This document shows positions 1 through 7,022 of a stretch of DNA of 64,000 nt, piece after piece (position 1 is the stretch's first letter; each line of letters begins with the position of its first letter). Source of the stretch: Actinotignum schaalii FB123-CNA-2 (lineage in GTDB: Bacteria; Actinomycetota; Actinomycetes; Actinomycetales; Actinomycetaceae); the NCBI RefSeq assembly GCF_000411135.1, contig NZ_KE150263.1, positions 186,001 to 250,000 of the forward strand, read 5' to 3'. Both the position numbers and the translations under genes were made by a program. The notes beneath the pieces were generated by a model. It saw only the letters and a list, made by a program, of their open reading frames with translations. It was not told the DNA's origin and did no database searches.

Positions 1-85
1 ACCGCTGCCCGCGGTAGCCGGACGCCCGTTCGAGGGTAGTGCGACGCTTCTTCTTGGCGTTGACGGAGCGCTTGACGCGTGCCAT
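1..85 (-). CDS. rplT: 50S ribosomal protein L20, N-terminal part (runs off the window)
   Basis: Only the first 28 codons are inside the window, reading from an ATG at 85 towards position 1. The visible start ([20 protein letters not shown]) is the typical basic N-terminus of L20, which binds 23S rRNA early in large-subunit assembly. It lies 37 bp downstream of rpmI, in the universal infC-rpmI-rplT order. A run of A and G with AGGAGAAAA just upstream on the minus strand is the ribosome binding site. The rest of the gene is outside the window. Confidence 0.95.
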   Translation of the reverse strand, partial: MARVKRSVNAKKKRRTTLERASGYRGQR

Positions 86-122
86 GTTTTTCTCCTTTTA
101 CAAAACTTTTCGTCGGACGAAT

Positions 123-317
123 CTAGCGGCCGAGCAGACGGTTAACTTCGCGAAGGTTGGACTTGTCCACAACCTGGTCGCGCGAGAGCCGACGCTTCCG
201 GGTGGAGCTCTTGTGCTCCAGCAGGTGGCGCTTATTGCGCTGTTCGCGCATGAGCTTGCCGCTTCCCGTCACGCGGAAACGCTTCTTCGCACCGGAGTGC
301 GTCTTCATCTTGGGCAT
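123..317 (-). CDS. rpmI: 50S ribosomal protein L35
   Basis: A 64-residue very basic protein beginning [20 protein letters not shown], the L35 signature, at the usual family length. L35 is a small 23S rRNA-binding protein of the large subunit. It sits between infC (81 bp upstream) and rplT (37 bp downstream) and is expected to be co-transcribed with both. Nothing unusual is seen in it. Confidence 0.97.
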   Translation of the reverse strand: MPKMKTHSGAKKRFRVTGSGKLMREQRNKRHLLEHKSSTRKRRLSRDQVVDKSNLREVNRLLGR

Positions 318-398
318 TGTTCATCCTCACTCGTGCCCCGTGGGCACATTTGATCTACCAGATCTCCGCGCCCGCGGGCGCGCTTTTCACAAGTCAAC

Positions 399-1046
399 TT
401 ATTCGGTTGCTGCTGCGTTGTTTTCCGTTTCAGAGGTTTTTGCGTTGCGTTCGGCCGCGCGTTTGGCGGCTTTCGCGCGCCGGTTCTCGCGTTCCGCTTC
501 ACGACGACGCCGCTGATCGGACTTGGCTTCCGACTTCCGCCGCGTGGGCGCAAGGACCATGGACATATTGCGCCCGTCAGCGCGAGGTGCTGCTTCCACA
601 GTGGAAATTTCCGCGAGCTCTTCAGCCAGGCCGGAGAGCAGGCGCACACCCATTTCCGGGCGGGATTGTTCACGGCCGCGGAAACGAAGATCGAATTTGA
701 CCTTATCCCCGGCGTTCAGGAAACGTTCCGCCTGCGACTTCTTGGTGTTGTAGTCATTACCGTCAATCTTCAGCCCAATCCGGATGGATTTGATCTGAGT
801 ATTGGCCTGGTTACGACGTGCTTCCCGAGCTTTCTGGGCGGATTCGTACTTGTATTTCCCGTAGTCCATGAGGCGCGCGACCGGCGGATTGGAATTCGGA
901 GCAACTTCCACCAGGTCGAGGTTCGCCTCTACAGCCAGGCGGAGCGCATCTTCCGTGCGCACCACACCGACCTGTTCACCGCTGGGGCCAACAAGGCGCA
1001 CCTTAGGGACGTGGATGCGATCATTTACACGCGGTTCGTTGTTAAT
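399..1046 (-). CDS. infC: Translation initiation factor IF-3
   Basis: IF-3 binds the 30S subunit, keeps it apart from 50S and proofreads the initiator tRNA and start codon. The protein shows the N-terminal domain ([10 protein letters not shown]...[12 protein letters not shown]), a lysine-rich linker (MDYGKYKYE) and the C-terminal domain ([25 protein letters not shown]), followed by a charged Arg/Ala/Glu tail common in Actinobacteria. I start it at an ATT codon at 1046: an AGAGGA ribosome site lies 6 nt upstream and homology begins here. AUU starts are the known autoregulatory start of infC in other bacteria. A longer frame to 1112 exists, with non-conserved sequence and no good ribosome site. 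First gene of infC-rpmI-rplT. Confidence 0.95.
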   Translation of the reverse strand: MNNEPRVNDRIHVPKVRLVGPSGEQVGVVRTEDALRLAVEANLDLVEVAPNSNPPVARLMDYGKYKYESAQKAREARRNQANTQIKSIRIGLKIDGNDYNTKKSQAERFLNAGDKVKFDLRFRGREQSRPEMGVRLLSGLAEELAEISTVEAAPRADGRNMSMVLAPTRRKSEAKSDQRRRREAERENRRAKAAKRAAERNAKTSETENNAAATE

Positions 1047-1250
1047 TGCAGTTCCTCTGTTCCTCAACGTGGACAACGCACGGAGTACTCCCGAGGTGAC
1101 ACGGCACGCCAAACGGCCATGTTACGAACCCGCTACCCTTTGATATGACCCGGTACTTATCTTTTCCGAAAATTCCTTTTCGAAGTAGCGCCCGGGCGGG
1201 CGGCTAGGTGGGATTTCTCCACTTGCGTTCCGGCAGAATGCCGGATTGAC
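1047..1250 (-). promoter_or_regulatory. Structured infC 5' leader
   Basis: If transcription starts just downstream of the -10 hexamer at 1257-1262, infC carries a leader of about 200 nt. On the minus strand it holds a CCGGCA/TGCCGG hairpin (about 1230-1244), a GC palindrome CGCCCGGGCG (about 1186-1195) and a CGAAAA/TTTTCG hairpin (about 1167-1182). No ORF of interest is seen. A control role is inferred, by analogy with leader-regulated infC operons in other phyla. Confidence 0.4.
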
Positions 1251-1256
1251 CGTACT

Positions 1257-1262
1257 AGTGTA
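1257..1262 (-). promoter_or_regulatory. Putative -10 box of the infC operon
   Basis: The minus strand reads TACACT, preceded by TGTGC. It is the best -10-like hexamer between infC and hisA; no clear -35 is seen. Assigned by pattern only. Confidence 0.45.
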
Positions 1263-1352
1263 GCACAGACACATGAGCTACAGATAACACCGCGGGTTAT
1301 TCTCCCCACATGCGACGGCGCATCTGTACCCCGCAGATACAGGACTCACCAC

Positions 1353-2090
1353 TCAGGAAAGCTCCGCGAGAGCCTGGGCAACGGTGAAGTTTCCCTCGTA
1401 GAAAGCTTTGCCGATGATGACCGAGTCGACGGGGCCGGGCGAATTACCATCCGCGCTCATGCTATGCTCGCTCAGCTCCCGAACGGCGCGCAAATCGGCC
1501 AGCGTCGCCATCCCGCCCGAGGCAGTGATACGCACCTGGCTCAGTTCCGTGACCCGCTCGAGTAGCTCAAGGTTAGCCCCGGCGAGGGCACCGTCTCGGG
1601 TCCGGTCCGTGACGATGTAGCGGCGCGCACCGGCGTCGTCGAGAAAATCTATAACTTCCCGTAACCCTCCGACATCAGTACCGGCACCGCGCGCAACCAC
1701 CCGGGCGCCGTCGACATCAAGACAAACCGCCACCCGATCCGCGTGCTGCGCCAGTACCCGCGCTACCCACGCACGATCCCGCAGGGCAGTGGTGGCAAGA
1801 TTAATGCGCTCCGCGCGGGTAGCAAGGGCGCGCTCCAGCGCCTCCGGGGTGTCGATGCCGCCGGAAAGCTCCCAGCGCATCGGGTTGGTACCCATAAGGC
1901 GCTCGAGCAGGGCGAAATTATCCCCGGTGCCGTATACCAGATCGAGATCCACCAGGTGGATCCACTGCGCCCCTGCCGCCCGGAAATCCGCGATAGCCGC
2001 GGCCGGGTCATTCCACGCTTCCGGGCCGGTGCCCAGCCGCGCGGAACGCCCTGCCCGAATATCTACCGCAACGAGCAGCTCACAGCTCAT
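1353..2090 (-). CDS. priA: Phosphoribosyl isomerase A (HisA/PriA family)
   Basis: A 245-residue TIM barrel of the HisA/PriA family. In Actinobacteria PriA isomerises both ProFAR (histidine) and PRA (tryptophan). Visible landmarks are the first catalytic Asp in VAVDIRAGRSARL, the WIHLVDLD strand, ELSGGID, the second catalytic Asp in VTDRTRDGAL, and phosphate-binding ASGG and VIIGKA. Compared from memory with M. tuberculosis PriA, the loop that reads RGWETD there reads RGAGTD here, so the tryptophan that stacks on ProFAR is an alanine. No other his or trp gene is nearby, although in Streptomyces priA sits in the his operon just before infC. Its stop overlaps nothing downstream; its start overlaps the upstream gene by 4 bp. 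Specificity cannot be read from sequence alone. Confidence 0.9.
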   Translation of the reverse strand: MSCELLVAVDIRAGRSARLGTGPEAWNDPAAAIADFRAAGAQWIHLVDLDLVYGTGDNFALLERLMGTNPMRWELSGGIDTPEALERALATRAERINLATTALRDRAWVARVLAQHADRVAVCLDVDGARVVARGAGTDVGGLREVIDFLDDAGARRYIVTDRTRDGALAGANLELLERVTELSQVRITASGGMATLADLRAVRELSEHSMSADGNSPGPVDSVIIGKAFYEGNFTVAQALAELS

Positions 2091-2689
2091 CGCGATCCCC
2101 CGCGGCCGGGTTCTTCGCCGGACTCTCCAGCCTCGCCTTCCATGCCGTCCCTATCTTCCGCATCTTCTCCGCGGGCCATCTTGTTTAGGATTTTCTCAAT
2201 ATCCTGTTGCGTGAGCTTCGCGGAATCCAAGGCCGCGCAGTCGGTAATGGAGCGCTCCCCCAGCATGAGCTCCTCAACGATGGGATCCAGGGAGTTGAGG
2301 AGCAGGCCGGAGGCAATTTCCTCATCGGCTTTACCCGCGAAGAAACGCCGCGCGCGCACCATCCCGGATACGCCCGGCTCAAAACCGGTGGATTCCTTAT
2401 CCAGATTCACATCAATAAGGATGGAGCCGTAGGGGCTGAGGCGGGAGAGCATTCCGGCGACCGCCGGGGCATCATCGGAAAGGGAGGCGGGTTCCTCATC
2501 CGGATCCGGGCCGGTGATATTGCGGATATCCCACTCATCGTAGACGGGCGTTGCCAGCTGGCGGTACACCAGCGCCCCGGAATCCGTGGCTACCACCTGC
2601 ACCTCCAGACCGTGCAGCGCGCAGAGCGCCGCGAGGGCATCCGCGCTATCAAAAGGCGTAAGTACCGCGTATGTGCGCACGTCAGTCAT
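2087..2689 (-). CDS. Conserved hypothetical protein, coupled to priA
   Basis: A 200-residue acidic soluble protein I do not recognise. I start it at the ATG at 2689 (MTDVRTYAVLTPFDSADALA) because a strong GGGGAGGA ribosome site lies 7 nt upstream; the frame is open further up to 2890 but that part overlaps the next gene. The middle is mixed alpha/beta-like; the last 30 residues are Glu/Gly-rich and probably disordered. There is no signal peptide or membrane segment. Its stop overlaps the priA start (ATGA), so the two are translationally coupled. No function is proposed. Confidence 0.75.
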   Translation of the reverse strand: MTDVRTYAVLTPFDSADALAALCALHGLEVQVVATDSGALVYRQLATPVYDEWDIRNITGPDPDEEPASLSDDAPAVAGMLSRLSPYGSILIDVNLDKESTGFEPGVSGMVRARRFFAGKADEEIASGLLLNSLDPIVEELMLGERSITDCAALDSAKLTQQDIEKILNKMARGEDAEDRDGMEGEAGESGEEPGRGGSR

Positions 2690-2720
2690 TGAGTTATCCT
2701 CCCCTTGCGCTTCGTTTTCC

Positions 2721-3242
2721 TTAGTTATTTTCCCAGGTGCCGGTGAGTAGGCCGCGGCCGAGCACGTGTTCGCGGGCCAGGAAGTACGCCACCGCGGGCC
2801 GGGTTTCCGCATCGATATCCAAAACGGTGTCGAGGGCGAGCACCGCGAAAATATAGCGGTGCGGGCCGTGGCCGGCCGGCGGGGCGGCACCCTGGAAACT
2901 CGGAGTTCCGCCGTCGTTCTTCAAAGTGAGGGCAGGTGCCGGAAGCTCACCGGAACCGCCGGCCGCAATTTCAGCGGTATCGGCGGGCAGATTCGCTACC
3001 GTCCAGTGCCAGTAGCCCGACGGCGTGGGAGCATCCGGGTCATAGCAGGAGACAAGCAGGCTGACCGTGCCCTCCGGCGGGGTATCCCAGCCCAGTTGCG
3101 GATTGCGGTCCGCGCCGCCCGGGGTACTACCCGCCCCGGTGGCACTTTCAGGAAGGGCCTCGCCTTCCGCAAAATCATCGGAGGTGAGGTGAAGATCGAC
3201 GCTTCCGGCCGGCACTCCGGCGTAGGGATCGTGGGTGGTCAT
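2721..3242 (-). CDS. YbhB/YbcL family PEBP-like protein
   Basis: A 173-residue member of the phosphatidylethanolamine-binding/Raf-kinase-inhibitor-like family. The family signatures are visible: NPQLGWDTPPEGTVSLLV, the anion-pocket motif DPDAP, the GYWHWTVANLP strand, and GPHRYIFAVLALD near the C-terminus. There is no signal peptide, so it is likely cytoplasmic. The bacterial members have no settled substrate. It lies between uppS (74 bp upstream) and the hypothetical gene coupled to priA (31 bp downstream), and is probably co-transcribed. Confidence 0.9.
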   Translation of the reverse strand: MTTHDPYAGVPAGSVDLHLTSDDFAEGEALPESATGAGSTPGGADRNPQLGWDTPPEGTVSLLVSCYDPDAPTPSGYWHWTVANLPADTAEIAAGGSGELPAPALTLKNDGGTPSFQGAAPPAGHGPHRYIFAVLALDTVLDIDAETRPAVAYFLAREHVLGRGLLTGTWENN

Positions 3243-3316
3243 TTCCGCTCCTTATGCGTGTGCTTATGCGTGCGTGGGGCGCCGCGTCCGCGCGGCGGGC
3301 ACGCTTAGGTCCCAGT

Positions 3317-4219
3317 CTAGCGTTCCGTGCCCGTACCCTCGGGCATATTTTCGGCGACGGCGCCCGCGCCCCGCGGCGCGCCTGCCTCACCGGTACCGGT
3401 ATCTTGAGGCGCAATTTTATCGACGGCACCACCGAAGCGCCTCTCGCGCTGCCCGAAGGCGGCGCAGGCATCCCACAGGGCGCGCCGCTCGAATTCCGGC
3501 CACGGTAGCGGAGAAAAATACAGTTCTGCGTAGGCACTTTCCCACATGAGGAAATTAGAGGTGCGGTATTCCCCGCCGGTGCGGATAAGGAGGTCGACGT
3601 CGCGCATCCGCGGGGAGTAAAGCTGGGCAGTAATGGTTGCTTCGCTAATGCGCTCGGCTTTGAGTTCGCCATTGGCTACCCGCTCTGCTACCGCGCGCAC
3701 CGCATCCACGATTTCAGCGCGGCCGCCGTAGTTAATGCACAGGTTGAGAACCATGCGGGTATTTCCCGCGGTCAGTTCTTCCGCGGCGCGAATTTCACGC
3801 AGCACCGAACGCCACAGCCGGCCCTCGCGGCCCACCCACTGCACCCGCACGCCCCATTCGTGGAGCTGATCGCGGTTGGCGCGGATAATATCGCGGGAAA
3901 ATCCCATGAGGAACCGTACTTCAGAAGGTGAACGCCGCCAGTTTTCGGTAGAAAAGGCGTAGACGGAGAGCTCCGCGATTCCCACTTCCAGGGCGCCGGC
4001 CACCACATCCATGAGGGACCGCTCACCGGCTTTATGCCCTTCGGTGCGCGCCAGCCCGCGGGCATTTGCCCAGCGCCCGTTGCCGTCCATGACGATAGCA
4101 ACGTGTTCGGGAACCCGCCCCAGGGGCGGGGGCGTGATGCCGGGCCGGTGGGCCGGAGTAGGCCGCTCCAGGTGAGGGAGATGGTCCAGCTGGGCTCGCT
4201 TCGGGTGCGCTTCTGTCAT
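3317..4219 (-). CDS. uppS: Isoprenyl (polyprenyl) diphosphate synthase, cis-type
   Basis: A cis-prenyltransferase that extends farnesyl or geranyl diphosphate with isopentenyl diphosphate to make the C50-C55 lipid carrier of cell-wall synthesis. Visible motifs are VAIVMDGNGRWA (catalytic Asp about residue 45), GHKAGE, YAFSTENWRR, LNLCINYGGR and the C-terminal DLLIRTGGEYRTSNFLMWES...AELYF signature. The length of 300 residues is normal for the actinobacterial long-chain enzyme, which is next to recO in mycobacteria as here. I start it at the ATG at 4219, which overlaps the recO stop (ATGA). A short disordered tail follows the conserved domain. Confidence 0.95.
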   Translation of the reverse strand: MTEAHPKRAQLDHLPHLERPTPAHRPGITPPPLGRVPEHVAIVMDGNGRWANARGLARTEGHKAGERSLMDVVAGALEVGIAELSVYAFSTENWRRSPSEVRFLMGFSRDIIRANRDQLHEWGVRVQWVGREGRLWRSVLREIRAAEELTAGNTRMVLNLCINYGGRAEIVDAVRAVAERVANGELKAERISEATITAQLYSPRMRDVDLLIRTGGEYRTSNFLMWESAYAELYFSPLPWPEFERRALWDACAAFGQRERRFGGAVDKIAPQDTGTGEAGAPRGAGAVAENMPEGTGTER

Positions 4220-4947
4220 GATGCCGACCTCACGATCTGCAAGGAACGTACCTTGCGTTCCAAATACCATTGCACGTACGCGGAAATATAGCCGTGCGCG
4301 GTTTCCCCGGTGCTGCCGGCGAGCGCGTCAATAACGTCCCAATCCCCGCGAGCTAGCGCGGCGAGGAGCCGTCGGGTGTCCTCCCCCGGATAGGCCGCCC
4401 CGCGCGGGGCGCATCGCCGGCACACCATTCCACCGGCTTGTACGTGGAAGGCAGCGAGATCCTCACCGCTACCACAGAGCGCGCAGGAGGTCACCGCCAG
4501 GCCCCACCCGGATACCGCCATGGCGCGCAGCAGGTAGGAATCCATAATCGGGTAGGGGGCATGCTGGCGGGAGGCCAGGGAATTGAGTGCCCCGAGAAGG
4601 AGGCGATAGTGGGCCCGGTCCGGTTCCCCCTCCGCTCCGAGTTTTTCTGCTACTTCCACCATGGTGCTCGCGGCCGCGTAAGCTTCAAAATCAGGCGCGA
4701 TAGCACGCCCGAAGGGATTGAGGGTGGCCACTTCCGTGACTATATCGAGGCTGCGCCCCCGGTAGAGCTGCACATCCACATAGGTGAAGGGTTCCAGGCG
4801 CGCACCGAATCGGGAACGGGTGCGGCGCACCCCTTTGGCCACGCACCGCACCAGACCGTGCGCGCGTGCCAGCAGGGTGACGATGCGATCCGCTTCCCCC
4901 AGGTCCTGCGTGCGCAGGATTATTCCTTCATCCCGATAGAGTTTCAC
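4216..4947 (-). CDS. recO: DNA repair protein RecO
   Basis: RecO loads RecA onto SSB-coated DNA in the RecFOR pathway. The 243-residue protein has the N-terminal OB fold (KLYRDEGIILRTQDLGEADRIVTLL, VKGVRRTRSRFG), the helical middle, and the zinc-binding cysteines CALCGS...CRRC about residues 165-190. I start it at a GTG at 4947, with GGGGG 5 nt upstream, because family similarity begins there; an ATG at 5040 would overlap leuA. It lies 11 bp after leuA and overlaps uppS by 4 bp. Confidence 0.93.
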   Translation of the reverse strand: MKLYRDEGIILRTQDLGEADRIVTLLARAHGLVRCVAKGVRRTRSRFGARLEPFTYVDVQLYRGRSLDIVTEVATLNPFGRAIAPDFEAYAAASTMVEVAEKLGAEGEPDRAHYRLLLGALNSLASRQHAPYPIMDSYLLRAMAVSGWGLAVTSCALCGSGEDLAAFHVQAGGMVCRRCAPRGAAYPGEDTRRLLAALARGDWDVIDALAGSTGETAHGYISAYVQWYLERKVRSLQIVRSAS

Positions 4948-4958
4948 TGGCCCCCAGT

Positions 4959-6839
4959 TTAGCGGTGCGCGCGATTGACGGCCGAGATAATCGCCTTGAG
5001 GCCGGCGCGTGTCGTGGAGGTGTGAATACCGCAGCCCCATAGCACCTGGTCATCAATCTCGCACTCCACATACGCGGCAGCCGAGGCATCCGTACCTTCG
5101 CTCAGGGTGTGTTCAGCGTAGTCGAGCACACAGATATATTCACCGAGCTGTTCCATCGCGGTCACGAAAGCGTGGATGGGCCCGTTGCCGCTGCCGTGCA
5201 GGCTATGCTGCACGCCGTCAGCCTGAGTTTCAACGACGGCGCTAATATCGGTTACCCCACCGCTGTGGTTTGTGAATTCCAGAGCGCGCAAACGGTAACG
5301 TCCCCACGGAGTGCTGGCCTTACCCGGTACCCCGCGCAGCTCCGCCGCGCCGGCCGGTTTCGCTACCGTGCCCGCCGAGTTCGCTCCGGTAGCGCCCGCC
5401 GGCTCCGTCGCAGCAGCATACGCAAGCTCCTGCTCCCCGTACCCTTGCGAGAGCGGGAGGTATTCATCCACGAAGATATCCCAGAGGGTATCCGCACTGA
5501 CTTCTTCTCCGGTATGTTCTGTCCAGGTCTGCACGATGCGGGAGAGCTCGATTTGCATGCGCCGCGGCAGATCCAGGTTGCGGGTGGTTTGCATGAGGTA
5601 GGCCACTCCGCCCTTGCCGGACTGGGAATTAACCCGAACGATGGCATCGTAGGTGCGCCCCACATCTTTCGGGTCAATAGGAAGATAGGGCAGCGCCCAG
5701 GGAACTTGCCGCTCGTCTCCCCCGGCTGCGGCCAAATCTGCGGACCGGCGCTGCATGCCTTTCTTAATGGCGTCCTGATGGGAGCCGGAGAAGGACGTGT
5801 AAACGAGTGAGCCAGCGTAGGGCACCCGCGGCCCCACCTCAATCCCGGTGCATTCTTCGCACACATCCACGATGGCGTCAATATCGGAAAGATCCAGTTC
5901 CGGATCAATTCCCTGGGAATAAAGATTCATGGCGACCGTAATGAGATCAACATTTCCGGTGCGCTCCCCCTGCCCGAAGAGACAGCCCTCCACCCGGTCG
6001 ATACCGGCAAGCATGGCCAATTCAGTGGTAGCCACCCCGGTGCCGCGATCATTGTGGTTATGTGCGGAAAGCGCCACGTACTCACGTTTGGGAATATGGC
6101 GGGAGAAGTATTCGATTTGATCGGCGTAGACGTTCGGGGTGGCGCGTTCCACCGTGGTGGGCAGGTTAATAATAATTTCGCGCTCGACATCCGGTTGCCA
6201 CACATCCATGACGGATGAGCACACGTCAAGGGCGTAATCAATTTCAGTGTCCACGAAGATTTCCGGGGAGTATTCGAAGCCGAAAATAAGATCATCCGGA
6301 AGAACTTTTTCGGCGTAGGCCACAATTTCCCGGGTTCCGGCCATGGCCAATTCACGAATGGCTTCCTTGGAGGATCCAAAAACTACATCGCGGAAAACCG
6401 GCGAAGTGGCGTTGTATAGATGCACGGTGGCGCGCGGGAATCCGGCGAGCGCATCGATAGTACGGTGAATAAGTTCGGGGCGCGACTGGGTAAGAACCGA
6501 AACTGTTACATCTTCGGGAACCGCACCGTCCTCCGCCAGAGAGCGCACAAAATCCCAATCGGTTTGGGAGGCGGCCGGGAAACCAATCTCAATCTCTTTT
6601 ACGCCGATCTTGACGAGCAGATCGAAAATCCGCCGCTTGCGGATCATATCCATCGGTTCGATAAGGGCCTGGTTGCCGTCGCGCAGATCGGTGGAGAGCC
6701 AGCGTGGCGCCTTGGTAATGCGGTTATTGGGCCAGGTACGATCCGGCAGCGCAATCGGATTGGTGTCGAGGAAGGGCCGGTACTTGTAGAACGGCATGCC
6801 CGAGGGGCGCTGACGGTGCGTGTATCCGGAAGTTTTCAT
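4959..6839 (-). CDS. leuA: 2-isopropylmalate synthase
   Basis: First committed step of leucine synthesis: acetyl-CoA plus 2-oxoisovalerate to 2-isopropylmalate. At 626 residues it is the long actinobacterial form. The catalytic TIM barrel carries LSTDLRDGNQALIEPMD and the metal-binding SAHNHNDRGT; a linker of Ala/Gly/Pro-rich sequence (about residues 495-530) precedes the C-terminal LeuA-dimer regulatory domain that binds leucine for feedback inhibition. I start at the ATG at 6839, with AAAGGTGA 8 nt upstream. A leucine-rich leader peptide gene (6897-6962) lies between promoter and gene, so attenuation-type control is likely. recO follows 11 bp after the stop. Confidence 0.97.
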   Translation of the reverse strand: MKTSGYTHRQRPSGMPFYKYRPFLDTNPIALPDRTWPNNRITKAPRWLSTDLRDGNQALIEPMDMIRKRRIFDLLVKIGVKEIEIGFPAASQTDWDFVRSLAEDGAVPEDVTVSVLTQSRPELIHRTIDALAGFPRATVHLYNATSPVFRDVVFGSSKEAIRELAMAGTREIVAYAEKVLPDDLIFGFEYSPEIFVDTEIDYALDVCSSVMDVWQPDVEREIIINLPTTVERATPNVYADQIEYFSRHIPKREYVALSAHNHNDRGTGVATTELAMLAGIDRVEGCLFGQGERTGNVDLITVAMNLYSQGIDPELDLSDIDAIVDVCEECTGIEVGPRVPYAGSLVYTSFSGSHQDAIKKGMQRRSADLAAAGGDERQVPWALPYLPIDPKDVGRTYDAIVRVNSQSGKGGVAYLMQTTRNLDLPRRMQIELSRIVQTWTEHTGEEVSADTLWDIFVDEYLPLSQGYGEQELAYAAATEPAGATGANSAGTVAKPAGAAELRGVPGKASTPWGRYRLRALEFTNHSGGVTDISAVVETQADGVQHSLHGSGNGPIHAFVTAMEQLGEYICVLDYAEHTLSEGTDASAAAYVECEIDDQVLWGCGIHTSTTRAGLKAIISAVNRAHR

Positions 6840-6896
6840 GGGGTGGTCACCTTTTATTCTCTGTGTGGCGGTCAAATTTAAGAACGACGGCGCAGC

Positions 6897-6962
6897 TTAA
6901 CCCGCCGCGAGAAGCCGAATAAGCTCGCGGCGGCTCATAAGGAGAAGGCGAGAGAAACCCAT
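6897..6962 (-). CDS. leuL: Leucine leader peptide of leuA (leaderless)
   Basis: A 21-codon ORF ending 57 nt before leuA encodes MGFSRLLLMSRRELIRLLAAG. Six of its 21 codons are leucine, in a cluster of three and a cluster of two plus one. It is too short for ordinary gene finding. A -10 box TAGAGT ends 7 nt before the ATG, so the transcript would start at or near the A of ATG, as for other actinobacterial amino-acid leader peptides. The last ten codons lie inside a perfect inverted repeat (6902-6933). Ribosome stalling at leucine codons would change that hairpin. The mechanism is inferred; the ORF, codon content and hairpin are directly visible. Confidence 0.85.
   Translation of the reverse strand: MGFSRLLLMSRRELIRLLAAG
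6902..6933 (-). promoter_or_regulatory. Hairpin in the leuA leader
   Basis: Two perfect 10-base arms (CCGCCGCGAG and CTCGCGGCGG) enclose a 12-nt loop, within the 3' half of the leader peptide ORF. The 3' arm can alternatively pair with CCGCC about 25 nt further on. No U-run follows, so a plain intrinsic terminator is not evident. Confidence 0.75.
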
Positions 6963-6969
6963 ACCGATA

Positions 6970-6975
6970 ACTCTA
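6970..6975 (-). promoter_or_regulatory. -10 box of the leuA leader transcript
   Basis: Minus strand TAGAGT, followed by exactly 7 nt and then the ATG of the leader peptide. No clear -35 is seen about 17 nt upstream. Confidence 0.6.
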
Positions 6976-7022
6976 GCCCCTCAACTAGCTGAATACGCAC
7001 AGATTTGTCCGGGATGTGAGAC

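Noticed and set aside
2690-2890. Upstream extension of the hypothetical gene before priA
   Set aside because: It overlaps the PEBP gene in another frame, while a strong ribosome site marks the ATG at 2689.
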